Source: an uncultured Collinsella sp. (lineage in GTDB: Bacteria > Actinomycetota > Coriobacteriia > Coriobacteriales > Coriobacteriaceae). From it: a DNA stretch of 40,980 nucleotides. The position numbers were made by a program, and so were the translations under genes. The notes beneath the pieces are model-generated. The model was not told the origin of the DNA and made no database searches. It saw nothing but the letters and a program-made list of their open reading frames with translations. Below are positions 26,130 to 32,785 of this stretch, piece after piece. The stretch's first letter is position 1. Every line of letters begins with the position of its first letter. The DNA lies in the NCBI GenBank assembly GCA_900759565.1, contig CAAEVV010000048.1:1-40980 (forward strand), in the 5' to 3' direction.

Positions 26130-26145
26130 TGTTTCACGTGAAACA
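26130..26145. promoter_or_regulatory. parS site 3
   Basis: TGTTTCACGTGAAACA, an exact match, starting exactly 39 bases after site 2 and ending two bases before the rsmG stop. Confidence 0.95.
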
Positions 26146-26146
26146 T

Positions 26147-26884
26147 CTAGGCAAGCGGATTCTTCTTTGCCACGCCATTTGCACGAGGCAATGAGACGGA
26201 TGCTGGATGACTCTTCTTAAGAACAATGAACTCCCTGTGACCCAAGCCTTCAGGCAAATCAATTGCGTCATTCAGAAGCAAAGTGAAGCCGCAAATCTTA
26301 GCTGCTGACATGCCGGAAGCAAGCTCCTCATCCGAAGGATTGCCCTTGGTTATAACAAATAGCCCTCCATCCTTCAGATACGGAGCCGCATACTCAACAA
26401 GAATCGGTAGAGGGGCCAGTGCGCGGGCGGTTACAACAGAGAACTGCTTCTTATGGCTTCGAGCATATTCTTCAAGACGATCATGAACCGCATGAGCATG
26501 TTTCAATCCAAGAGCATGGACAAAGGAATTAACCGCATCAACCTTCTTGCCAACAGAGTCAATATAAGCAGCTTTACGATGCGTGGTTATGGTTAATGGA
26601 ATACCAGGGAAGCCCGCACCTGTTCCCATATCGAGCAAAGCTCCCTCAGGAGCCTTGCTGATATAGGGGAGCAAAACAAGTGAGTCGAGGATATGAAGTA
26701 CTGCAGCATCTTCAACGTTAAGAATACGGGTGAGATTGGTTGTCTTATTTGTTTCTAGAACCAAATCCAAATGCTGAATACATTTCATCAGCTCAACATC
26801 AGTTACGCTCAAGGAATACTCTTTGCAATAGGAAGTTAGACGACTCAACATCTCGTCAGCCTGCTGATCAGTAAGTACTAACAA
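26147..26884 (-). CDS. rsmG: 16S rRNA (guanine527-N7)-methyltransferase RsmG
   Basis: SAM-dependent methyltransferase that modifies G527 of 16S rRNA (loss gives low-level streptomycin resistance). It has the RsmG lead NLTRI, the SAM loop LLDMGTGAGFPGIPL, and the later blocks VTARALAPLPILVEY and KDGGLFVITKG. The start is most likely TTG at 26884, because AAAGGAG lies six bases upstream. An upstream TTG at 26932 would place that site inside the gene. The C-terminal tail is longer than usual (about 25 residues ending AKKNPLA). The gene is unusually AT-rich for this region. It is followed by the parS triplet and parA. Confidence 0.95.
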   Translation of the reverse strand: MLVLTDQQADEMLSRLTSYCKEYSLSVTDVELMKCIQHLDLVLETNKTTNLTRILNVEDAAVLHILDSLVLLPYISKAPEGALLDMGTGAGFPGIPLTITTHRKAAYIDSVGKKVDAVNSFVHALGLKHAHAVHDRLEEYARSHKKQFSVVTARALAPLPILVEYAAPYLKDGGLFVITKGNPSDEELASGMSAAKICGFTLLLNDAIDLPEGLGHREFIVLKKSHPASVSLPRANGVAKKNPLA

Positions 26885-26930
26885 CGAAAGCTCCTTTCTG
26901 ACAAAAATCAGTGTATCGAGAACTTTTGAC

Positions 26931-26960
26931 AAAAAAAGGGGACGTGGAAACCACGTCCCC
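26931..26960 (-). terminator. Terminator of the rpmH-to-jag operon
   Basis: GGGGACGTGG (26938-26947) pairs with CCACGTCCCC (26951-26960) around AAA. On the minus strand it is followed by seven T (complement of 26931-26937). It separates jag from rsmG. Confidence 0.92.
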
Positions 26961-26980
26961 TTAGCATAAGCTCGAGAAGA

Positions 26981-27550
26981 TTATCGAGCAACAATCACCA
27001 CATGGCGATCAGGGTCAGAACCCTCAGAATGAGTATCGACGGCATCATTGCCACGAAGTGCAATGTGAACCAGTCGACGCTCGTAGGCATTCATGGGCGG
27101 AAGCGAAACACTCTTATGAGTGCGGATGGCACGCTCGGCAGCAGACTGAGCCATGGAAGCAACCTTGTCCTGACGGCGACTCTTGTATCCCTCTACGTCC
27201 ACTACAACCGGATACCTAAAGCCAAGTTTGCGGCTCACTAGCAAAGAGAACATAACCTGAAGGGCATCAAGGGTGCGACCATGACGGCCAATGAGAACAG
27301 CAAGGTCGGGAGCCGTTACATCCAAAATCAGCTCACCCTCGTCGCCCTCATACTCATCGATAGGAGAGTTGGCGGCATCGAAGTGCGAAAGGATGGAACG
27401 CAGGATGGAAATCGCAACATCGGCAATGGTGTCGAGCTCCTCATCGGTCAGCTCTTCACCAGCCTTGTAGCGCTGTGCAATCTCGGGATAATCGCCCGCG
27501 ACCTGCGGGGCAACCTCCTCAAGCATATCCTCGATGATCTCTTCAGACAT
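26981..27550 (-). CDS. jag: Jag/KhpB-family RNA-binding protein
   Basis: A 189-residue protein with a KH domain (about 70-145; GRHGRTLDALQVMFSLLVSRKLGF includes the GxxG-like loop) and a C-terminal R3H domain (about 150-189; MNAYERRLVHIAL). The acidic N-terminal region (1-60) is shorter than the full Jag_N domain of Firmicutes. The family binds RNA and affects cell division and elongation, and is nearly always next to yidC, as here. ATG at 27550 with GGAG upstream is preferred over TTG at 27562. It is last in the rpmH operon. Confidence 0.93.
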   Translation of the reverse strand: MSEEIIEDMLEEVAPQVAGDYPEIAQRYKAGEELTDEELDTIADVAISILRSILSHFDAANSPIDEYEGDEGELILDVTAPDLAVLIGRHGRTLDALQVMFSLLVSRKLGFRYPVVVDVEGYKSRRQDKVASMAQSAAERAIRTHKSVSLPPMNAYERRLVHIALRGNDAVDTHSEGSDPDRHVVIVAR

Positions 27551-27565
27551 AACGTACTCCAAAAG

Positions 27566-27577
27566 TTAGGTACCTAA
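27566..27577. repeat. 12-bp palindrome TTAGGTACCTAA, copy 2
   Basis: A perfect palindrome in the 44-base gap between yidC and jag, identical to the one at 24062-24073. Function unknown; it could be an operator-like site. Confidence 0.6.
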
Positions 27578-27594
27578 ATAAGATTGATATCCCA

Positions 27595-28365
27595 CTACTT
27601 CTTCTTGTGCGGGCGCGGCTTCTTCTCTCGACGAGTGACCTCAACCTGCAGCGGAGCGTTCTTAAGACGCTCCTCCTCATCGGCCTTCGCCTTGTCGATG
27701 ACCTTCTGCGTCACAAAAATCTGCTGGATAACCTGCCAAGCAGACGAGACGTCGTAGTACAGCAGAACACCAACGGGAAGGCTCCAGCCCATCCAAAGCA
27801 TCATGACCGTCATGACAACGGCCATCATACGCATGCTCTGAGCCTGCTGGCCGGTCTGGTTGCGCGACATATAGAGCTGCGGAATCAGGGTCAGGACGGC
27901 GAACAGGATCAGGCAAACCAGCGCAGGCAGTGCAACCATAAAGCCATCGGCAAAGGAAGCGCTCGGCGTGGTGGTCAGGTCGGGCAGGATGTTGAAGAAC
28001 GAGAACGTGCCGTCGTTAAAGTACTGCGGCAGGTTGCGCAGCAATGTAAACAGGGCGAACAGGATAGGCATCTGAATCAGCAGCGGCAGACAGCCAGCCA
28101 TGGGGTTGAACTTGTTCTCGCTGTAGAACTTCTGCATCTCCTCGGCCTGACGCTGGGGATCGTCGGCATAGCGCTCCTGGATCTCGAGCATCTTGGGCTG
28201 CAGCACCTGCATGCGAGCCGTCGACTTGGTCGACTTGAGCATGAGCGGCGTCAGCAGCAGACGGATGATGACCACCAGGATGATGATGGACAGGCCCCAG
28301 TCGACCGCAAAGGTCTGGATGAGCTTGAGCAGCTCGAAAAGGATGTTAACGATCCAATCCCACAT
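27595..28365 (-). CDS. yidC: Membrane protein insertase YidC
   Basis: A 256-residue Oxa1/YidC/Alb3-family insertase of the short Gram-positive type without a large periplasmic domain. It starts with a hydrophobic helix (MWDWIVNILFELLKLIQTFAVDWG). The next helix, WGLSIIILVVIIRLLLTPL, includes the conserved groove Arg. It then has a cytoplasmic coiled hairpin (MQVLQPKMLEIQERYADDPQRQAEEM), three further helices and a basic tail rich in Lys and Arg (ending RPHKKK) that can contact the ribosome. The tail makes a lipobox-type signal unlikely. ATG at 28365 follows GGAGG. Typical neighbours are yidD and jag. Confidence 0.96.
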   Translation of the reverse strand: MWDWIVNILFELLKLIQTFAVDWGLSIIILVVIIRLLLTPLMLKSTKSTARMQVLQPKMLEIQERYADDPQRQAEEMQKFYSENKFNPMAGCLPLLIQMPILFALFTLLRNLPQYFNDGTFSFFNILPDLTTTPSASFADGFMVALPALVCLILFAVLTLIPQLYMSRNQTGQQAQSMRMMAVVMTVMMLWMGWSLPVGVLLYYDVSSAWQVIQQIFVTQKVIDKAKADEEERLKNAPLQVEVTRREKKPRPHKKK

Positions 28366-28394
28366 GTAAGTTTTCCTCCGATAGCGAGTGCCCA

Positions 28395-28619
28395 CTAGGG
28401 CACAGGGTCATAACCGCCGACGTGCAGGGGATTGCAGCGAGCGATGCGCCTCACGGCAAGCCAGCAGCCTCTCAAAACACCGTGCTTCTCAATCGCCTGG
28501 ACGGCGTATTGCGAGCACGTTGGGTAATAAATGCAGGCGTCAGGCAATAAGGGCGAAATAACCTGTTGATATATGCGAATAGGAGCGATGGCAACACGTC
28601 GCAAAACGTGATTGCTCAT
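28395..28619 (-). CDS. yidD: Membrane protein insertion efficiency factor YidD
   Basis: A 74-residue protein with the family core IRIYQQVISPLLPDACIYYPTCSQYAVQAIEKHG and the later RCNPLHVGGYDPVP. It is a small peripheral membrane protein that helps YidC insertion. It overlaps the rnpA stop by four bases (ATGA), indicating translational coupling. Confidence 0.95.
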   Translation of the reverse strand: MSNHVLRRVAIAPIRIYQQVISPLLPDACIYYPTCSQYAVQAIEKHGVLRGCWLAVRRIARCNPLHVGGYDPVP

Positions 28620-28954
28620 CGCTCCTCCCCGGCAACGCCGGCGCGCTTCATAAGCGAACGCAACGCCTTGTCCATCTCCTGCGGCGAGGAAACCCTCGTC
28701 TTGGGAGTTGCAAACAAGATGATGTCATAACCCGCAACGGGAAATCCGCAGCTGCGGGCGGCCTCGCGCATCACACGCTTAGATCGGTTGCGCACGACGG
28801 CACAACCGAGTCGCTTAGCACCAACGAAGGCGACCCTTCCGGAGTCGCCTTCGCCAACCGATTCACATATGGTCATTCGAATCAGAGGGTGATTGAAACG
28901 ACGCCCCTGACTGAACACATGCTCGAAATCTTGCCGAGACTTAATAGTCTTCAT
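28616..28954 (-). CDS. rnpA: Ribonuclease P protein component
   Basis: A 112-residue protein subunit of RNase P, which matures tRNA 5' ends. The conserved basic RNR block is AVVRNRSKRVMREAAR (about 52-67), and the N-terminal phrase SRQDFEHVFSQGRRF is typical. It sits in the classic rpmH-rnpA-yidD-yidC order. Confidence 0.95.
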   Translation of the reverse strand: MKTIKSRQDFEHVFSQGRRFNHPLIRMTICESVGEGDSGRVAFVGAKRLGCAVVRNRSKRVMREAARSCGFPVAGYDIILFATPKTRVSSPQEMDKALRSLMKRAGVAGEER

Positions 28955-28974
28955 GCGAGATGTGTGTATCGCTG

Positions 28975-29109
28975 CTAGACAGTGAGACGCTTGCGGCCCT
29001 TGGCGCGGCGACGGGCGAGCACGGCACGACCACCCTTGGTGGCCATACGGGCACGGAAGCCATGGGTCTTGGCACGCTTACGCTTATTAGGCTGATACGT
29101 ACGCTTCAT
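28975..29109 (-). CDS. rpmH: Ribosomal protein L34
   Basis: A 44-residue protein, MKRTYQPNKRKRAKTHGFRARM..., with the invariant L34 N-terminus and a highly basic tail ending RKRLTV. ATG at 29109 follows AGGAGGAAC. An upstream extension to 29169 is not part of the gene. It is the first gene of the rpmH-rnpA-yidD-yidC-jag operon. Confidence 0.98.
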   Translation of the reverse strand: MKRTYQPNKRKRAKTHGFRARMATKGGRAVLARRRAKGRKRLTV

Positions 29110-29137
29110 CTTAAGTTCCTCCTGCTGCATTTCGAGT

Positions 29138-29155
29138 GTCCGCGGGAGCGCGGAC
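29138..29155 (-). promoter_or_regulatory. Leader hairpin of rpmH
   Basis: GTCCGCG (29138-29144) pairs with CGCGGAC (29149-29155) in the 5' untranslated region, between promoter and ribosome binding site. Confidence 0.5.
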
Positions 29156-29181
29156 GCAGATATAGACACGTGAGCTTGAAG

Positions 29182-29211
29182 ATTGTAGGGAAATCAATGT
29201 TCAAATGTCAA
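29182..29211 (-). promoter_or_regulatory. Promoter of the rpmH operon
   Basis: Minus strand TTGACA (29206-29211), 18-base spacer, TACAAT (29182-29187): a near-consensus housekeeping promoter about 70 bases upstream of rpmH. Confidence 0.85.
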
Positions 29212-29308
29212 GAAATCAAAGGTAAAAGGTCGCGCAGTTCACACGGTTCCCCCATAAGCCGAGTTCGATTTAGCGGTGCATGGCAACTTTTCACGATATT
29301 TCATCGAG

Positions 29309-29370
29309 TTTTCAACAGGTCATGTTGGCAATGTTGAGAACTTTTCGTTTGTTTTCCAAAGTTTTCAACA
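29309..29370. promoter_or_regulatory. Left cluster of variant DnaA boxes
   Basis: TTTTCAACA occurs at 29309-29317 and 29362-29370 (plus), and TGTTGAGAA (reverse of TTCTCAACA) at 29332-29340. They differ from TTATCCACA but share the CAACA core with the motifs at 32563 and 32718. With the AT-rich stretch 29195-29400, this looks like the left half of a bipartite origin lying between rpmH and the ATPase gene. Confidence 0.55.
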
Positions 29371-29454
29371 GGTTTTGAAAAGTTGTCGAAAGATGAGAAA
29401 CATTGCACGGTGAGCTACTATTTGTTCGAAACCTTTTGGAAGATTGCGAGCGGC

Positions 29455-30807
29455 ATGTCTGACGACTTTTACACCATGGTCGATTCCGGAGACCCGGCAC
29501 CCGACAACGAGCACATCACCGGCGTGCGCGAAGAGCGTGAGGAAGGCGAGCAGACGACCACGCAGGCGCCAAAAGCCATGTACGCCGCGCGCATCGCCGT
29601 CTATGACGACATGCTGTCGACACCGCGTGTGATCGTCATTGATCCGCAGGATGTCCGCACGTATTTGGAAGAGACGACCAACACCGTCTACCAGTGCATG
29701 AAAGAACAAGGTGGCCATATCTCGCTCATGGTCATCCGCGAGATTGTCGAAAACTTTATCCACGCGCACTTTGCCGAGCCCATCATCTCGATTCTGGACG
29801 GCGGAGACACCATCCGCTTTGCTGATCAAGGACCCGGCATCGACGACAAGGAACGCGCTTTCGACTTTGGCGTTACCAGCGCAAACAGCAAGATGAAGCG
29901 CTATATCCGTGGAACCGGAGCAGGGTTTCCCATGGTGCAGGAGTATTTGGAAAACGCCGGCGGTGCCGTATCCATCGAGGACAACATGGGCAACGGCACC
30001 GTGGTTACGGTAAGCCTGAACCCTAAACGCGTGCAGGAAATCGAGCGTGCCGGCGGACGCGGTGCTGCCGTGCGGCCCGAGACGGAGCAGCCCACATATC
30101 CCCTGCCGGGAGCTTTTGCGCAGCAGCCCATGGCAACGCAGCAGATGCAGCCCCCCGTGGGGCAGATGCGACAGCCCGGAATGCTTCCTACACAAGAGCC
30201 CCAGGCGGCATCGATGTCGATGCCGCCAAACATGCCAGAGACCATGCCGCTGGCGGATCAGGATGCAGCAGCAATGCAGCAGGCGGCGGGGGCACCGGGT
30301 GGCCAGAAAATGAGCTATCAGCCGTACCAACAGGGATATCCATATCAGCAGATGCCGCCACTGGGGTATGGCCAGCAGTTCCCGCAGCAGTACCAGCAGG
30401 GATATCAGCAGCCGTACCAGCAGATGCCGCAGCAGCAGTACAACCCCTGGGCCCAGCAGATGCCTCCGCAGCCTTACCAACAGTGGCCTCAAAGTTTTCA
30501 ACAGCAAATGCCGCCGATGCAGAGTTCTCAACAACCAGCAGCTCAAATGATGTATCCTAATGCAGCAAATCAGTATACGCAGCCACAACCGGACGTGTTC
30601 GTAAGCGATCGCGGCAACGCCGCGCTGGGCTATCTAGCGCAAAATCAAGCGTGCGGTGCAACCGATCTGGCGAGGGCGTTTGGAAACTCGGCCCCCACTT
30701 GGTCACGCACGCTCAATGACTTGGCGCAGGCCGGCTTGGTCATCAAGCATGGCCAGAAATACCATCTGACCGAACTCGGCGCCGCTCGCGTGCGAGCTCA
30801 GAGCTAA
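29455..30807 (+). CDS. GHKL-ATPase/winged-helix protein beside dnaA
   Basis: A 450-residue protein just upstream of dnaA. The first half is a histidine-kinase-type ATP-binding fold with N-box REIVENFIHA (95-104), G1 DQGPG (124-128) and G2 GTGAGFPM (153-160), but no phosphoacceptor His domain or receiver. Residues about 205-380 are a Gln/Pro/Tyr/Met-rich low-complexity linker with repeated YQQ units. Residues about 385-448 form a winged-helix DNA-binding domain (GNAALGYLAQNQACGATDLARAFG...LVIKHGQKYHLTELG). The start is uncertain: ATG at 29455 gives the domains, while GTG 29410 and TTG 29383 extend it upstream. The gene ends 15 bases before dnaA, so both are probably cotranscribed. Likely role: ATP-responsive DNA-binding regulator of the origin or of dnaA (inference). 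Confidence 0.8.
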   Translation: MSDDFYTMVDSGDPAPDNEHITGVREEREEGEQTTTQAPKAMYAARIAVYDDMLSTPRVIVIDPQDVRTYLEETTNTVYQCMKEQGGHISLMVIREIVENFIHAHFAEPIISILDGGDTIRFADQGPGIDDKERAFDFGVTSANSKMKRYIRGTGAGFPMVQEYLENAGGAVSIEDNMGNGTVVTVSLNPKRVQEIERAGGRGAAVRPETEQPTYPLPGAFAQQPMATQQMQPPVGQMRQPGMLPTQEPQAASMSMPPNMPETMPLADQDAAAMQQAAGAPGGQKMSYQPYQQGYPYQQMPPLGYGQQFPQQYQQGYQQPYQQMPQQQYNPWAQQMPPQPYQQWPQSFQQQMPPMQSSQQPAAQMMYPNAANQYTQPQPDVFVSDRGNAALGYLAQNQACGATDLARAFGNSAPTWSRTLNDLAQAGLVIKHGQKYHLTELGAARVRAQS

Positions 30808-30822
30808 AGAACGGGAGAAACA

Positions 30823-32547
30823 GTGGACGAGGAAGCAAGCATCATCCTGGGGGATGCCATCGCCTTTTGCCAGCGCGACGGCCAAGATGCACGCCTCATC
30901 AACATGCTGGGGCAATCGCGCGCCATAAGTCTGACCGAAGATACGCTCACGATCGAGGCCCCCTCGCGCTTTGCCATCGCGCAGCTCAAAAAGCATCAGC
31001 CGACTATTGAGGCCTATCTGGAAGAAATCGCCTTTGCACCGATCGCGCTCGACATCGTGGCACCGCAAGGCGCCGCGGCGGAATCCGCTGCCGCGACGGC
31101 GCCCGTCACGGCTCCCGCTGCTTCCCCGGCGGTGCCGGCCTCCGCAGGCGACGTGTCGACAATCGAGCACCAGCACAGCGATGTTTCCCGTGAAACCATG
31201 GCACCGTTGCCAACCGCGGCAGCGATGTCAACGAACGCACCCGTCACGCACATGCCCATCGCTCACGACGCAGCGGCGGGCGCGGATTCGGGCATTGCAA
31301 TCAAGAACACGCTCTCGGCCGACGATTTTCGTCGCATGATGAACCAGATGAAGGGCGGAGCGCCGACCAAATCCACGCAAGCTGCGACCCCCACTTCACC
31401 CGTGCCAGCACCGACCGTGCCGGCCGAGCAGAATATGGATGGAGCCCCGCTCGCCGCGAACTCAAAATTTACCTTTGAGAACTTTGTCTACGGCCCCGAG
31501 AACAGCCATGCCTATCGCTCGGCACTCAAGTTTGCCGCCCTCGCGGACGAGCGCGGCACGTGCACATCGCTGTTCATCTACGGCAAATCGGGCCTGGGCA
31601 AGACGCACCTGCTGCTTGCCATCAAAAACGAGCTCGCCGAGAAGTCGCCCGAGATCAAGGTCAAGTATGCCAACTCCCAGGCGTATCTGGACGACCTGAT
31701 GAACGAGTTCGACCGTCAAAAGAAGAGCAACGCTCCCATCATGCAGGCGTACCACGGCGTGGACGTGCTCATCATCGATGACATCCAAAACATCATCGGC
31801 AAGCGCGCGAGCGTGGACTACTTTTTCCAGCTCATGGACGAGTTCATCCGCAACAACAAGAAGGTCGTCATCGCGGCAGACCGTGCCCCCAAGGACCTGA
31901 GCATGGACGAGCGTCTGACCAGCCGCTTCAACGCCGGCATGCTCTGCCTGGTCGCAGAGCCCAGCTACGAGATGAAATACAAGATCTTGCAGCGCTATTA
32001 CGAGAACACCATCGTCGCCGCTCCCGAGGCAGGCGACGACTCGCTGCTGGCGGCCTATGGGGGCGACGGTGGGCACCTGACCGACGAGCACTTTAAACAC
32101 ATGGCCGAGGTCTCAGGCACCAACATCCGCGAACTCGAGAGCTTCTGCGAGCGCTGCGCCGGCGAGGCGGGCGACCGCGAGCGCGAGGGCGGGGAGCTCA
32201 CCTTTGACGATATCGATGCCATCGCCAGCCAGTACTTCGACACATCGGCCAAAAAGATCAACGTCCAGACGGTTCAGTCCGTCATCGAAGAGCAGTACGG
32301 CGTGACGCACGAGGAGCTCATCGGCCCGCGTCGCAACGCCAATATCGCCAAAGCACGCCATATCGCTATCTACCTGGCCATCGAGATGTGCGAGATGACG
32401 ACCACGGCGGTGGGCGCCGAATTTGGCAACCGCAACCACTCGACCGTCAGCACGAGCTACAAAAAGGTCCAGAAGATGATCCAGGAAGACCGCACCGTCA
32501 CCGAAGACCTCAAGTCGCTGCGCGATAAAATTACACTGCGCTCGTAG
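30823..32547 (+). CDS. dnaA: Chromosomal replication initiator DnaA
   Basis: A 574-residue AAA+ initiator. Domain I is about 1-75. The linker domain II is unusually long and Ala/Pro/Thr-rich (about 80-215). Domain III has Walker A GKSGLGKT (254-261) and Walker B LIIDDIQ (316-322). Domain IV (about 470-574) has the DNA-reading motif GNRNHSTV (535-542) where E. coli has GGRDHTTV, so the base-contacting Asp433, His434 and Thr435 are Asn, His and Ser here. The start is GTG at 30823 after GGGAG. The linker codons for DVSRET contain a parS-like sequence. Neighbours dnaN, recF and gyrBA are canonical. Confidence 0.98.
   Translation: MDEEASIILGDAIAFCQRDGQDARLINMLGQSRAISLTEDTLTIEAPSRFAIAQLKKHQPTIEAYLEEIAFAPIALDIVAPQGAAAESAAATAPVTAPAASPAVPASAGDVSTIEHQHSDVSRETMAPLPTAAAMSTNAPVTHMPIAHDAAAGADSGIAIKNTLSADDFRRMMNQMKGGAPTKSTQAATPTSPVPAPTVPAEQNMDGAPLAANSKFTFENFVYGPENSHAYRSALKFAALADERGTCTSLFIYGKSGLGKTHLLLAIKNELAEKSPEIKVKYANSQAYLDDLMNEFDRQKKSNAPIMQAYHGVDVLIIDDIQNIIGKRASVDYFFQLMDEFIRNNKKVVIAADRAPKDLSMDERLTSRFNAGMLCLVAEPSYEMKYKILQRYYENTIVAAPEAGDDSLLAAYGGDGGHLTDEHFKHMAEVSGTNIRELESFCERCAGEAGDREREGGELTFDDIDAIASQYFDTSAKKINVQTVQSVIEEQYGVTHEELIGPRRNANIAKARHIAIYLAIEMCEMTTTAVGAEFGNRNHSTVSTSYKKVQKMIQEDRTVTEDLKSLRDKITLRS
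31182..31197. promoter_or_regulatory. parS-like site inside dnaA
   Basis: TGTTTCCCGTGAAACC matches 14 of 16 positions of the parS palindrome (differences at 7 and 16). It encodes the DVSRET segment of DnaA's flexible linker, where the protein sequence is free to vary. Confidence 0.55.
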
Positions 32548-32785
32548 GGAAATAGAGACACCTGTTGAAAACTTGTCGAAACCACGGGCATAAGGTGTCT
32601 AAAACCCAACCCGCGGTGATGAAAAGTTTTGCGCAGGTTTTGAACGTGGAAAACCACCCCTGTTGCACACAGGTTGCTGTCGATTCTCTTTCTGGGTCTG
32701 ACCTGCGTCTTTGAGAGTAATCAACAGTTTCGTCAGTGCTATTACTATTATTAAGATATTTATATCTATAGAAAGGTATTAAAAG
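32548..32785 (+). other. Origin of replication (oriC) between dnaA and dnaN
   Basis: A 238-base gap carrying variant DnaA boxes: TGTTGAAAA at 32563-32571 (reverse of TTTTCAACA), CGTGGAAAA at 32645-32653 (reverse of TTTTCCACG), TGTTGCACA at 32661-32669 and TAATCAACA at 32718-32726. The last is 12 bases from CTATTACTATTATTA (32739-32753), whose bottom strand is five TAR trios, the DnaA-trio element described in Bacillus. AT-rich sequence to 32782 follows, as expected for the unwinding element. The order box, spacer, trios, AT-rich matches the basal unwinding system. Confidence 0.8.
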
